Below are positions 37,941 to 46,457 of a DNA stretch of 52,183 bases, one piece after another. The stretch's first letter is position 1; each line of letters opens with the position of its first letter. The stretch is from assembly GCF_001468485.1 (NCBI RefSeq), contig NZ_LODI01000035.1, positions 95,206 through 147,388 of the forward strand, written 5' to 3'. The notes beneath the pieces were generated by a model. That model did no database searches. It saw nothing but the letters and a program-made list of their open reading frames with translations, and was not told the origin of the DNA. A program made the position numbers and the translations under genes. The DNA comes from Pseudoalteromonas sp. H71 (GTDB lineage: Bacteria; Pseudomonadota; Gammaproteobacteria; Enterobacterales; Alteromonadaceae).

Positions 37941-38806
37941 TAGCCTGCCTTTATTGCTTCAATTACTGTATTCATGCGCTTTGCCATTGGCCTATTTCGG
38001 TGATGGCACACATAAATATTTTCGCTAATCGGATTAGCTAAGTGGTGCGTTTTAATTAGCGCAGGTTTATTAAATGCGCTAACGGCATGCGCAGGTAAAA
38101 CCGTAAAACCTAGCCCTAAACTTACCGGCTCCAGTATTAAACTTATCTGGTTAGAAAACCCCGTGCGTTTAATTTGATCAACATGTTCAAACTCACTGTA
38201 GTTTTCGCTTAGTAGGAGCTGTGCGTGGTGTTTTGCATCGGGGTGGCCAATAAAGCCAAGCTCACATAAGACCTCCCAAGTTGGGTTTTTAATATGTGCG
38301 GGGGTGACAAGTAATAAGGCTTCTTTACCAATTTTGTGGCTGGTAACTTCGCTAAGCGTCGGAGCTTGAGTTAAAAAGCCTATGTCGGCACTGTGGTTTG
38401 CCACAGCTTGCTCTACACTTGTATTGGGTGCAAAGCGATAATCAATATTAAGCTCGGTATGCTTTGCCTGCAGCGCTAATAATTGGCTATAAAATTGTAG
38501 CCCACAACTACCAGGCGATTGTATTTTTACCAAGCCGCTGTAAGGCGAATCATCTTTTAATTGTTGTTCTAAAAATTGCCATTCCTTTAATAACAAGCTG
38601 CCTTGTTGATACAAGTTTTGCCCATGTACGGTAAGGGTAAATTGTTTGCCGTGGCGCTCTAATAGCGCGCAGTTTACTTGCTGCTCTAGCTTTTTAATGT
38701 GCTGACTTACGCCCGATTGGGTCATAAAAAGACGCTCGGCGGTTTGGGTAAAATGATTTACCTCAACCAAAGTACAAAACGTGTTTAACCATGTTGGATT
38801 TATCAT
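37940..38806 (-). CDS. LysR-family transcriptional regulator
   Basis: A 288-residue LysR regulator. The N-terminal HTH is visible in LNTFCTLVEVNHFTQTAERL and TQSGVSQHIKKLEQQV. The effector domain is of normal length. It is divergent from the VOC-family gene at 38921, sharing a 114-bp AT-rich promoter region, so that gene is its likely target. It converges on the siderophore operon, and a link with iron is not evident. Confidence 0.88.
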   Translation of the reverse strand: MINPTWLNTFCTLVEVNHFTQTAERLFMTQSGVSQHIKKLEQQVNCALLERHGKQFTLTVHGQNLYQQGSLLLKEWQFLEQQLKDDSPYSGLVKIQSPGSCGLQFYSQLLALQAKHTELNIDYRFAPNTSVEQAVANHSADIGFLTQAPTLSEVTSHKIGKEALLLVTPAHIKNPTWEVLCELGFIGHPDAKHHAQLLLSENYSEFEHVDQIKRTGFSNQISLILEPVSLGLGFTVLPAHAVSAFNKPALIKTHHLANPISENIYVCHHRNRPMAKRMNTVIEAIKAG

Positions 38807-38920
38807 TACAAAACGTACTCAAAATGATGATTAATGATAATTTTACTTAATATTGTTCAATTCGTAAACTAACTCCATCAACTAGTCACAAGATAAGTCA
38901 CAAGTTAAAGAGGAAGTATT

Positions 38921-39421
38921 ATGAGTCATACATATCCACGTAGTTTTTCGCACATTGGTATTTCGGTTCCCGACGTTGAAAAAGCAGTCGAGTTTTACAC
39001 TAAGGTTATGGGTTGGTACACAATAATGAAACCGACTTTAATTACCGAAGACAAAAGCCCAATTGGCGAAATGTGTACAGAAGTATTTGGCGAAAAGTGG
39101 GAAAAATTCAAAATAGCGCACCTATCTACAGGGGATCGTATTGGTGTCGAAATTTTCGAATTTAAAAACCAAGAAAACCCAAAAGACAATTTTGAATACT
39201 GGAAAACAGGCATCTTTCATTTTTGTGTTCAAGACCCTGATGTAGAAGGTTTAGCCGAGCGTATTGTAGAAGCTGGCGGTAAAAAACGTATGCAAGCCCC
39301 TCGTTATTACTACCCGGGTGAAAAGCCGTACCGCATGATCTACATGGAAGACCCGTTTGGTAACATCCTTGAGATTTACAGCCACAGCTACGAGCTTATT
39401 TACAGCGCAGGCGCTTACTAA
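38921..39421 (+). CDS. VOC-family protein (glyoxalase/extradiol-dioxygenase fold)
   Basis: A 166-residue vicinal oxygen chelate protein. The four presumed metal ligands are His11 in FSHIGIS, Glu in RIGVEIFEF, His in GIFHFCVQD, and Glu in GNILEIYSH. All are present, so it should be an active metalloenzyme such as a lactoylglutathione-lyase-like or ring-cleavage enzyme; the substrate is unknown. GAGGAAG precedes the ATG. The divergent LysR probably regulates it. A strong terminator follows at 39454-39486. Confidence 0.85.
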   Translation: MSHTYPRSFSHIGISVPDVEKAVEFYTKVMGWYTIMKPTLITEDKSPIGEMCTEVFGEKWEKFKIAHLSTGDRIGVEIFEFKNQENPKDNFEYWKTGIFHFCVQDPDVEGLAERIVEAGGKKRMQAPRYYYPGEKPYRMIYMEDPFGNILEIYSHSYELIYSAGAY

Positions 39422-39453
39422 ACTTAGCTAGTTTAAAAAGTTTAGCTAAAAAC

Positions 39454-39486
39454 AAAGGCCGCAGTATTTATTACTGCGGCCTTTTT
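39454..39486 (+). terminator. Terminator after VOC gene
   Basis: AAAGGCCGCAGTA pairs with TACTGCGGCCTTT around a 5-nt loop, with a T-run at the end. Confidence 0.9.
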
Positions 39487-39616
39487 GCTTTTAAATGGTA
39501 TGTAGATTATTAATTAGGCTAATTTATGGGGGAGAAAATCAACCTCTTCATTGGTTGATTATAGGTACGTACACTGATAGCTTACTCATTTCACAAAGTT
39601 GTACAAAAGGAAAAAC

Positions 39617-40054
39617 ATGAAACTGTCATTGGAAGACATCACCGCTGATAACTACGAAGCCATATGCAATTTAGAGGTTGCTAAAACACAAGAAGAATAC
39701 GTGGCGTGTAATATGTGGTCGTTGGTTGAAGCGCACTATAATAGCGGGTATACCTGTAAAGCGATTTACTTAAATGGTGTACCAGTAGGCTTTTTTATGT
39801 GGGTACAAGAAACCCCTACAAAGGTTTCTATTTGGCGCTTTATGGTTGATCAAACTTTTCAAAATAAAGGCATTGGACGCAAAGCACTGTATATGGCAAT
39901 TGAAGAGATTAAAACGATTTCTAAGCTTGAACAAATCGAGATTTGTTATAACCCGCAAAACCCAATAGCTAAAGACTTTTATTCAAGCTTTGGATTTGAT
40001 GAAGTTGGCCTCGATGAGGACGAAGACGATATGTTAGCGATTATTAAGCTATAA
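39617..40054 (+). CDS. GNAT-family N-acetyltransferase
   Basis: A 145-residue acetyltransferase resembling the BltD/spermidine acetyltransferase-like group. The acetyl-CoA loop is FQNKGIGRKALYMAI (about 78-92). The end NPIAKDFYSSFGFDEVG is typical, and the tail is acidic (DEDEDD). I chose ATG 39617, with AAAAGG at 39605-39610 as ribosome-binding site. TTG 39599 would extend it by six codons. The acceptor substrate is unknown. Confidence 0.85.
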   Translation: MKLSLEDITADNYEAICNLEVAKTQEEYVACNMWSLVEAHYNSGYTCKAIYLNGVPVGFFMWVQETPTKVSIWRFMVDQTFQNKGIGRKALYMAIEEIKTISKLEQIEICYNPQNPIAKDFYSSFGFDEVGLDEDEDDMLAIIKL

Positions 40055-40079
40055 TTTTAATTATTAAAAAGGGATTTTT

Positions 40080-40163
40080 ATGAAGCATCTTATTACTGGT
40101 TTAGTTGTACTTTGCCTTGTTAGCAATACATTGCACACGTTTCATATAGCCATTCTTAGTTAA
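40080..40163 (+). pseudogene. Truncated 5' end of an exported-protein gene
   Basis: AAAAAGGG and an ATG at 40080 start a 27-codon frame, MKHLITGLVVLCLVSNTLHT and seven more residues. It has the basic start, hydrophobic core and length of a signal peptide and then stops. The 3' half runs antisense through the end of the gene at 40101-40796. It looks like the surviving head of a secreted-protein gene cut off by the insertion of the block to its right. It could also be a chance short ORF. Confidence 0.4.
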
Positions 40164-40796
40164 AACCTGAGAGCCCGATGGGTAACTATTAATAAGAAGA
40201 GCGCCACTTTCCAGATGCCATGTTGATACGGGCATACCGACTAAGCTATATAACTTTTCAATTTCAAAATCTGAGTTTATGAAATGAATATCACCATAAT
40301 TCCACGATAAATGAGCTAAGCCTGATGTGACAACTAAACCGAAAGGCATTTCAAAAATGTCTTCTACATTCATACGTTTGATGAGTGTGATCTTATCGTT
40401 TTCATCGATTAAAAGTAACTCACCTCCGAACTCACCATTATTACTACCTGTGATGCTCTTTTTCCCCAAGTGTATAACTACATGTGGTTGTATTATTTGG
40501 TGCTCAATAGCTGTTTGTTCATCGGAGTAAGGTGAGCTTCTAGGAAAAGACTTTTTGTACTTACCTGTCGCTCTATCCAAAAGTTCAAGCTTCCATATTC
40601 TTGGCTTTGAATCATTTTGTGTAGATTCCAGAAACTCTTTTACGCCAACCTCTGTAACCTCACTTTTAACAGTACCTTTTAATACTGTTTTATTAAGATA
40701 TTTAGTAGGTTCATAAGAGTCACAATTTATCTTTTCGAATACATTAGCAAATGAATTGAAAGATAATATGAGTGCAATAATGGTAAGGTATTTCAA
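40101..40796 (-). CDS. Exported protein of unknown function
   Basis: A 231-residue protein with a signal peptide (MKYLTIIALILSFNSFAN). The start codon is TTG at 40796, preceded by AAGGATG at a good distance, so the unusual start is credible. The mature part has two cysteines (CDSYEP near the N-terminus, VQCIAN near the C-terminus) and is rich in beta-type segments (HVVIHLGKKSITG, GELLLIDENDKITLI). No family was recognised. It lies at the edge of a decay zone and may be recently acquired. Confidence 0.6.
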   Translation of the reverse strand: MKYLTIIALILSFNSFANVFEKINCDSYEPTKYLNKTVLKGTVKSEVTEVGVKEFLESTQNDSKPRIWKLELLDRATGKYKKSFPRSSPYSDEQTAIEHQIIQPHVVIHLGKKSITGSNNGEFGGELLLIDENDKITLIKRMNVEDIFEMPFGLVVTSGLAHLSWNYGDIHFINSDFEIEKLYSLVGMPVSTWHLESGALLINSYPSGSQVLTKNGYMKRVQCIANKAKYN

Positions 40797-40951
40797 GAGA
40801 CATCCTTGTTATTGCTAACAGTTTTATTAGAAGACACTTTCCCTATTTTAGCGCGAAGACATCCTAATGTTGTGAGCTCATATTAATAACAAATACTATA
40901 AGTTATTACCATATATATTATGCTCTCAGTAGCTTATATAAACATGTAAAA

Positions 40952-40970
40952 AAGAGGAAAGTTTCCTCTT
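40952..40970 (-). terminator. Minus-strand terminator
   Basis: AAGAGGAAA and TTTCCTCTT form a hairpin (inner pairs open to give the loop). On the minus strand it is followed by six T. It would end leftward transcription coming from the reverse transcriptase locus. Confidence 0.55.
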
Positions 40971-41108
40971 ATTATTACTAAACAAATAATGACTCAACTG
41001 AATAACTGCTTCTCACTCTAGGCGGACGTCACTCTAACTCATTTTTGGAGAAAAACTCGTTAGAGACGAAGGGCAGCTCTGTGCCATAAGCAGACATCGA
41101 AGGTTTTT

Positions 41109-41134
41109 AATGTCTGAAGTCAAGATTTGACCCC
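41109..41134 (+). repeat. 26-bp sequence also present at 24980-25005
   Basis: Exact second copy of the 26-bp sequence beginning AATGTCTGAAGTCAAG and ending ATTTGACCCC. Here it lies about 240 bp beyond the 3' end of the broken reverse transcriptase gene. Confidence 0.6.
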
Positions 41135-41371
41135 ATTCACTCATTCTAATGTGTAAATAGCTTTGCCGTTAAATGTAGGGCGGTAAAGTGAATTAATAAT
41201 TTGGGGGGGTATTAACTTAAGCTGTTAGGTATTTACCAGTGTGGCCTGATAAGCGAAGCGCCATCCGACACAGTAAAATGCCTTGCTAATTATTACAGTA
41301 TTTTATGTTGTCGAGTGGCTGGAAAGTGCCAATTTCGGACACTTATAACCTTGGTCACTTGATAGCCGAAT

Positions 41372-42989
41372 TTAAAACGGCAATCTTCTTAATGGAACAT
41401 CCCTATGAACGAAATACCTAAGCTCTTCGGCACTTAACCTATTAATGTACTGGTAATTTGCTTTAGGATCATACTGGTCAATGAGATCTGTTGAGTAAAA
41501 CTCAACATCATTGTTAGCCAGCGTTGAAAACCCCTCAGCATCAATTAGGTAATTGCTATCATCTACAGAGGGCAGCCAACCCTTTCTTAGGGCTTCATAT
41601 GCCAAAATCCAATTTTCAGTTTTTAATTCATTTTTATTCATTAAACTTTCCCATAGAGGGAAGTTATAGGTTGCTGAAATTAAGCCTCTACTTCTTGCAT
41701 CTAAAGTTAACAATGCAATAAATGGATTCTCGACTTTTTTTAGCTCTAACAATGCTTCTTTATCAAAGCTTTGTGACAGTAAAATCATTCCAAATATTGA
41801 CCAGCACACTTCACTTGTATGTCCCTGCCTACAATTTTCAATAATAATAAATTGTAGGGTTCTCTTAACCTCGGCTAGGTCAACATTTACACCAGCTGAT
41901 TTATAAAACGCAATAAAATCAATAATGATAGGTAGTGTAGAAGGCTCTGCCGTAGCCCACTGCAATAATATTCGTTGGAATAAAGGGTAATTACTAGCTC
42001 TAACAATATGTGATGAAGTACGGATTACAGCATACTTCAAAATTGGTTCACTAGGCTCTTTTTCCAAAAAATTCATAGTTAAATCAAAAAATGATAATAA
42101 TGACCTTTTTTGAACTGCATCCGTAGACATATTAATTTTATATTTTTGCAGCTCATGAAGCCATTGTGGGTCTATTTCTTCTGGAAGTTTTGTGATTTCG
42201 GTTTTAGACGAGTTTAACTCTAGCTCGTATGATGAAAGAACTTCTTGTAGCACAGAAAGAATTTCTTCTGCTTCTTGTAGTGTTTTACATCCAAACTCAA
42301 AGTCATCAATATACCTATGGTAATTATTACCAATTTTACTAACTAACTTATCATCAATTTCAGACATTATTAATTCAGCAATGGCGTATGATGTATCACT
42401 TCCCCTTAGTCTGCTGATCCTGTCCATTTCGGACAACCAAATCTATTTTATTACCTAAGTTATTTTGAAAATAGCGGTTCTGCTTAGCTACTGCTTTTGA
42501 ATGGATTGCCCACGGAATACTATGGGTATAAATAGTAGAATAAAAATTTGCTATATCTGCTTTAAGTAAGTATTTGGAAGCTGTTCTAGTTCTGAGCTTT
42601 TCATCAGGTAGAGCACTAAATCCTTTATCCCACTTTAAAGCCCTAGAAGAATTATCAACAACTGGTTTGCTTAAAGATTGATTTGAACGAGCATAGACCA
42701 ATTCGAAATCAGCCCAATTGTTAGCTAATAATTGAGATATATGAAAGTAATTTATTGGGTTTGGAATGGCCAAAGATCGTCTTAACTTACCTCTTCGGGC
42801 TAAATTATATTTCGCACAAATACTGATGTAATTAGGTCCTCTATTACCATAAGAAAATGGACGGATATTTTGATTAATCACCTTTAATAAGGCATCACCA
42901 TAACTTTCGGCTGTAAATGGGACTGGTAATTCAGCTGGGAAATATCCATTTTTTAATAATTTTTCTAGCACATAAACTCCTTGGTGCAT
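41372..42989 (-). pseudogene. Broken group-II-like/defence-type reverse transcriptase (UG/Abi-like)
   Basis: Two overlapping minus-strand frames together encode one reverse transcriptase of about 550 residues. The first (42396-42989) has RRSLAIPNPINYFHISQLLA and RT motif A KADIANFYSTIY (Asp145). The second (41372-42436) has motif C YHRYIDDFEFG and then about 290 helical residues as in DRT/Abi enzymes. The frame changes near 42400-42410, exactly where motif B' should read QTxGIPIGxDTS. Only QTKG and SDTS remain, so about four codons are lost as well as the frame, consistent with an 11-bp deletion. Catalytic residues on both sides are intact, so decay is recent. The class is uncertain: defence-type rather than retron or group II intron, because no maturase or neighbouring msr/msd is seen. 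Confidence 0.75.
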
Positions 42990-43293
42990 CTATTCGGTTA
43001 ACAGTTTATTGAACACCGTAATGGTGGTTTATCACAAAGGTGTATATTACATACCATGATAATTTCAGCATTAATTACCTTTGTAAACAATTAATTAAAA
43101 CAGCTAAAAATTAAGCATGTTTTTTGCCCCAAAACGGCCTTTAATAATGCTATTGGACAAAATTAGATTTCTACTTAAAACATAGGAATAAATTTAACTT
43201 TTTGCAGTGTCCGGTTATCGCTCATAACTCCTCATCAGCTGCCGTTATGAGCAATTCATTAAAACGCTAAGCTCAAGCCTCAGCCTCTACACA
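42990..43293. other. Region upstream of the reverse transcriptase
   Basis: No gene was seen. It holds the RT promoter region and a hairpin GCTCATAAC/GTTATGAGC (43220-43228 and 43244-43252). AGTGTCCG at 43206-43213 is inverted relative to 41336-43343 side copy at 41336-41343. A non-coding RNA partner could lie here, but none can be identified by eye. Confidence 0.35.
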
Positions 43294-43778
43294 TCACGCT
43301 TTAACACTTCTTAAATACTGTTCAACGCCTATATTTGCTGCATCAACCGCACCAGCAACGTAGCCCGGAAATTTCACCGACCATTCACTGCCAATCCCTA
43401 CTAAGCTTTGATGCCACGGGCCATTTTGCGCGGTTATGTTAGGAGCAGGCGCATGCGTATTTGCTGCGTGTGTATCTAAATGTGTTGCAGTGAGAGGGTC
43501 TTGTGCCCAATCTTTAATGATGTCGGCTTTTGGTGTGGCGGCTTGTGCGCCAAAAAGCCTAACCAATTGGTTTTGAAATGTTTGATTAAATCTTCATTAC
43601 TAATGCGTCCTCGATCATCGGCGGGTATGCCAATAAAGAAAAATAATGCAGCTTGGCCTTCTGGGTTTGATGCGTCGTTTATTTCTGCCATTAGCCCAAC
43701 GCTTCTACGGGCACCGCCCGGTAGCGCTTCAACACGCCCTAAAGGTGTGTTGTTTACGGCAATGTTTAAGGGCGGGTG
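43294..43778 (-). pseudogene. C-terminal fragment of a flavin monoamine oxidase
   Basis: Reading leftward from about 43778, the frame gives ALPGGARRSVGLMAEINDAS, then ALFFFIGIPADDRGRISNED. A one-base loss in an A-run near 43572 shifts the frame, which continues LVRLFGAQAATPKADIIKDW and ends with GSEWSVKFPGYVAGAVDAAN, the FAD-binding end of amine oxidases. The N-terminal two thirds, including the dinucleotide-binding motif, are missing. This is a truncated and frameshifted remnant. Confidence 0.75.
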
Positions 43779-43921
43779 CCATTATAATTTTTATAAGTAA
43801 AGTTGTTATTATTCAATTGAATAGCAATGTAAAAATAAATTGTTAGTAGAATTTTTGTAAGCGATTACTTAACCTGTAACCTCATAAATAGTAGTAATTA
43901 GCCATAATTTTAGGAGCCTAC

Positions 43922-44278
43922 GTGTTAGAAGCGTTATTTGTATATGGTACTTTGTGCCCTGGTCACCCAAACGAGCATATTCTTGCCAATATTGGCGGTA
44001 CTTTTGATGAAGGCAGTGTAGTAGGTAATTTAATTAACGAAGGCTGGGGTGCCAAAATGGGCTTTCCTGCACTGGTATTAGATGACTCAGGCCAAGAGAT
44101 AAAAGGCTATGTGTTTAGCTCTACTAATTTAAAAAATCATTGGGCAGAGCTCGATGAGTTTGAAGGCGAGGCTTACTCTCGTATATTAACGCAAGTTAAG
44201 TTACACAATGGTGAGTATGTTCAGGCAAACTTGTACTCATTAAATGCTAAGCAGCACTTTATAAGCCAGCGCTTTTAA
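43922..44278 (+). CDS. Gamma-glutamylcyclotransferase-like protein (AIG2/GGCT family)
   Basis: A 118-residue GGCT-fold protein. The binding loop is FVYGTLCPG (residues 6-14) and the catalytic Glu lies in LDEFEGEAYSR (probably Glu81). The start is GTG at 43922, with TAGGAGCC just before it; the YGTL motif at residue 8 confirms this start. It probably cyclises gamma-glutamyl compounds. A hairpin (44264-44293) overlaps its end. Confidence 0.85.
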   Translation: MLEALFVYGTLCPGHPNEHILANIGGTFDEGSVVGNLINEGWGAKMGFPALVLDDSGQEIKGYVFSSTNLKNHWAELDEFEGEAYSRILTQVKLHNGEYVQANLYSLNAKQHFISQRF

Positions 44279-44293
44279 GCTAAAGCGCTGGCT
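44264..44293. terminator. Hairpin at GGCT gene end
   Basis: AGCCAGCGCTT pairs with AAGCGCTGGCT around an 8-nt loop. It overlaps the last codons of the GGCT gene and lies near the end of the convergent gene. T-runs are weak, so termination is likely but not certain. Confidence 0.5.
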
Positions 44294-44302
44294 ATTTATA
44301 AA

Positions 44303-44995
44303 TTAATTAACCGTAAAATCTTTTGTTTCTAAATAGCTTGGCACACTTTTAAAGCATGCCTCTAGCTTGCTTCTGAGAACAGTATCTATTGAAGTATTTA
44401 ATGCAGCATCACACTTTAATTCCCCGTTATATTCACCTCTACTAAGCGGCACTAAGCTTAGTGAGTCATAGCTTGGTTTACTTTGTATTTTATGAATTAC
44501 CACGCCTTGCTGCTCTGTTAGCTTTATTAACTCAAACGCATTTTTGTGGGCTTTATTGGTCGTTACTTTTTCGACGTATAGCGGGTTTTTAAAAGTTAGC
44601 TTAGTCGTAAAAAGTGCTTTGCCACTGCGTTCAAAATGGCCGTTAAATACAGTTACATTTAAGGTGGGTGTCTGTTTATTTATTAATAAGTTTAGGTCAA
44701 ATTTGGTTGGTAAAATAGTGATCTGACGTTGCTCGTTTGTCGCTTTTTTTAAAACATGTTTGATTGTATTAAAGTGGGTGTCACTTGTAGTGACTTCGTA
44801 CACTATTTGGTAGTTGTGTGGAGGGGCGTATAACGGCATGTGGCTAGCCAGTACTTTATCGCCCGCTAATATAAGCGCCATACCATGAAATCCCACGTAG
44901 CTGTGGGCTTTATGTGTGTTGTGTGAATTATGTTGAGGTTTGTTTGCAAGCGCTGCGCTCGACAATAAAATAAAAAGTAGCAGTATGTGTTTCAT
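44303..44995 (-). CDS. Exported His-rich protein of unknown function
   Basis: A 230-residue protein with signal peptide MKHILLLFILLSSAALAN. The mature N-terminus is histidine-rich (HNSHNTHKAHSYVGFHG) and is followed by ILAGDKVLASHMPLYAPPHN, with several more histidines, suggesting metal binding. A pair of cysteines sits near the C-terminus (LKCDAALN, LEACFKS). No characterised family was recognised. I chose ATG 44995, since the frame to 45091 adds a region without signal-peptide logic. It is divergent from a LysR gene at 45103, which probably controls it. Confidence 0.7.
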   Translation of the reverse strand: MKHILLLFILLSSAALANKPQHNSHNTHKAHSYVGFHGMALILAGDKVLASHMPLYAPPHNYQIVYEVTTSDTHFNTIKHVLKKATNEQRQITILPTKFDLNLLINKQTPTLNVTVFNGHFERSGKALFTTKLTFKNPLYVEKVTTNKAHKNAFELIKLTEQQGVVIHKIQSKPSYDSLSLVPLSRGEYNGELKCDAALNTSIDTVLRSKLEACFKSVPSYLETKDFTVN

Positions 44996-45102
44996 GTTAA
45001 TGCTCAAAAATAAATATAGCGTTACTATAAGCTGGTTTTTATGTATAAATAATCGATAATAAGTTATTAGTTGTTTCCTTTTAATCAACATGGTTTGGCG
45101 CT

Positions 45103-45978
45103 ATGCATTTAGATGACATTGAAAAAGTAATTCATATGGCGAGTTCGCAAAACCTGCATACAACCGCTAAACATTTTAATATTACCCCAGGTGCGCTGTC
45201 TAAAACGCTTAAAAAGGTTGAGGCAAACTTAGCCACGGAGCTGTTTAATCGTGTGGGTAAAACCTTAGTACTTAATGATAAAGGTAAAGAGTTTGTTAAG
45301 CACAGTAGTGATTTAGTTCATAATTACCAGCAGCTTACTAGCCGTTTTAAAAGTGACAATCATAAATTTAATGCGGTTATTGCAGGCCCTGCCATTTTAC
45401 TTAAAAGTGGCCTTAAAAAGCTGCTTACACCTCTTAGCAGCCTGCTCTGCTCGGTGCGTATTAATAATGTGTTTGAAGGTGAAGCCATAAGCCAAGTTGC
45501 GTCTGGCTCGGCGCATATTGCGCTAGTAACTCGCGAGGCACTAAATAATAGCTCATACGCTAATTTAGTGGCGGTTGATGTATTTAATACTGGGTTTAGT
45601 GTGGCAGCGCATGCTTCGCATCAGCTAGTACAACAAGGTGCATTAACGCTTAATAAAAACCAATTACTGCACGCGGCTTTTGCATGCCCTTTGTTTTCGC
45701 CGTTATGCGGCTTAGAGCAAGGTATAGGCTCCGACGGCTGGCAAGATCACATAGCCCCGCGCAATATTGTATTTAGATGTAGCGACTACAGTGCATTAAT
45801 AGAGGTGGTGCAAAGTGGCTTGGCGTTGGCGTATTTACCTAACTTTGTGATTGACGATTTAGGGCTTACAAAATTAACTGTAAAGGGGGTTAACAGTCAC
45901 TACAGTGAAAGCATTGTAATGATATACAAACCATCAAAGGCCGATGGTTGGCTTAATAAACTTATGCACTCTTTATAA
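45103..45978 (+). CDS. LysR-family transcriptional regulator
   Basis: A 291-residue LysR regulator (HTH in MHLDDIEKVIHMASSQNLHT and NITPGALSKTLKKVEANLAT). The effector domain is of normal length and contains CSDYSALIEVVQSGLALAYL. It is divergent from the His-rich exported protein gene with about 107 bp between them. A palindromic hairpin follows at 45996-46027. Confidence 0.88.
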   Translation: MHLDDIEKVIHMASSQNLHTTAKHFNITPGALSKTLKKVEANLATELFNRVGKTLVLNDKGKEFVKHSSDLVHNYQQLTSRFKSDNHKFNAVIAGPAILLKSGLKKLLTPLSSLLCSVRINNVFEGEAISQVASGSAHIALVTREALNNSSYANLVAVDVFNTGFSVAAHASHQLVQQGALTLNKNQLLHAAFACPLFSPLCGLEQGIGSDGWQDHIAPRNIVFRCSDYSALIEVVQSGLALAYLPNFVIDDLGLTKLTVKGVNSHYSESIVMIYKPSKADGWLNKLMHSL

Positions 45979-45995
45979 AATGAGGCCTAATAAAT

Positions 45996-46027
45996 AAAGC
46001 GCTTTAGCCACTACACTAAAGCGCTTT
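45996..46027. terminator. Palindromic hairpin after LysR gene
   Basis: AAAGCGCTTTAG pairs perfectly with CTAAAGCGCTTT around an 8-nt loop. It lacks a T-run, so it may be a REP-like element or a rho-dependent 3' stabiliser rather than an intrinsic terminator. Confidence 0.5.
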
Positions 46028-46072
46028 AGGATGAAAACTACATTACAAAATAAGTAAGGTGGTTAAAAATAG

Positions 46073-46274
46073 TAATTCGTAATAATACTTAATCACTTTG
46101 CGGGCTAAAGGTGGCGCTACTTGCGTTAAAAACTTTCATTTACGACTACATGGATGCAGAAGGTACAACAATGCAGGAGCAATTGCCGAGAACAACTAAA
46201 TAGTAAATTTTTTTAGTTAGCTATCAACACATTTTTTAGCATCAAAGTAGATCAGGTAATTAAACGAAAATATA
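46073..46274. mobile_element. Degenerate copy of the ATACCAATCCG MITE
   Basis: About 200 bp match the interior of 4804-5012 (shared stretches such as CAATGCAGGAG, CCGAGAACAACTAAATA and GCTATCAACAC) but the terminal inverted repeats are eroded (GTAATTCGT at left, AATTAAACGAAAATAT at right). It is an old immobile copy. It fills most of the 479-bp gap 45979-46457; the remainder holds the promoter of the next operon. Confidence 0.65.
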
Positions 46275-46457
46275 CAACTACAATTAACCGACAACACAAC
46301 AAAATAAATTATGTTATATTGTAACAAAAATAATAGCATAACAAATTAATAAGCAATACTCTTTTTTATTCCTGCAAACGGCTAATTATTACACTGGCGA
46401 CTCTGGTGGCATCACGTTAGTATGGTGACCTACTTATAGTTACATAACGATAAAAAC

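Larger units (their letters stand above)
40797..41371. other. Intergenic decay zone left of the reverse transcriptase
   Basis: No gene was seen. It contains a minus-strand terminator (40952-40970), the 26-bp repeat shared with 24980-25005 (at 41109-41134), and a CTCTAAC/GTTAGAG inverted repeat (about 41034-41066). A CGGACACT at 41336-41343 recurs inverted at 43206-43213 on the far side of the reverse transcriptase. Confidence 0.45.

Noticed and set aside
41372..42989. Retron with msr/msd
   Set aside because: No structured inverted-repeat ncRNA could be recognised upstream, and the RT has a long C-terminal helical region typical of DRT/Abi types instead.
43480..43846. Plus-strand frames of 106 and 66 codons
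   Set aside because: They are antisense to the amine oxidase fragment, whose minus-strand reading has clear family motifs.
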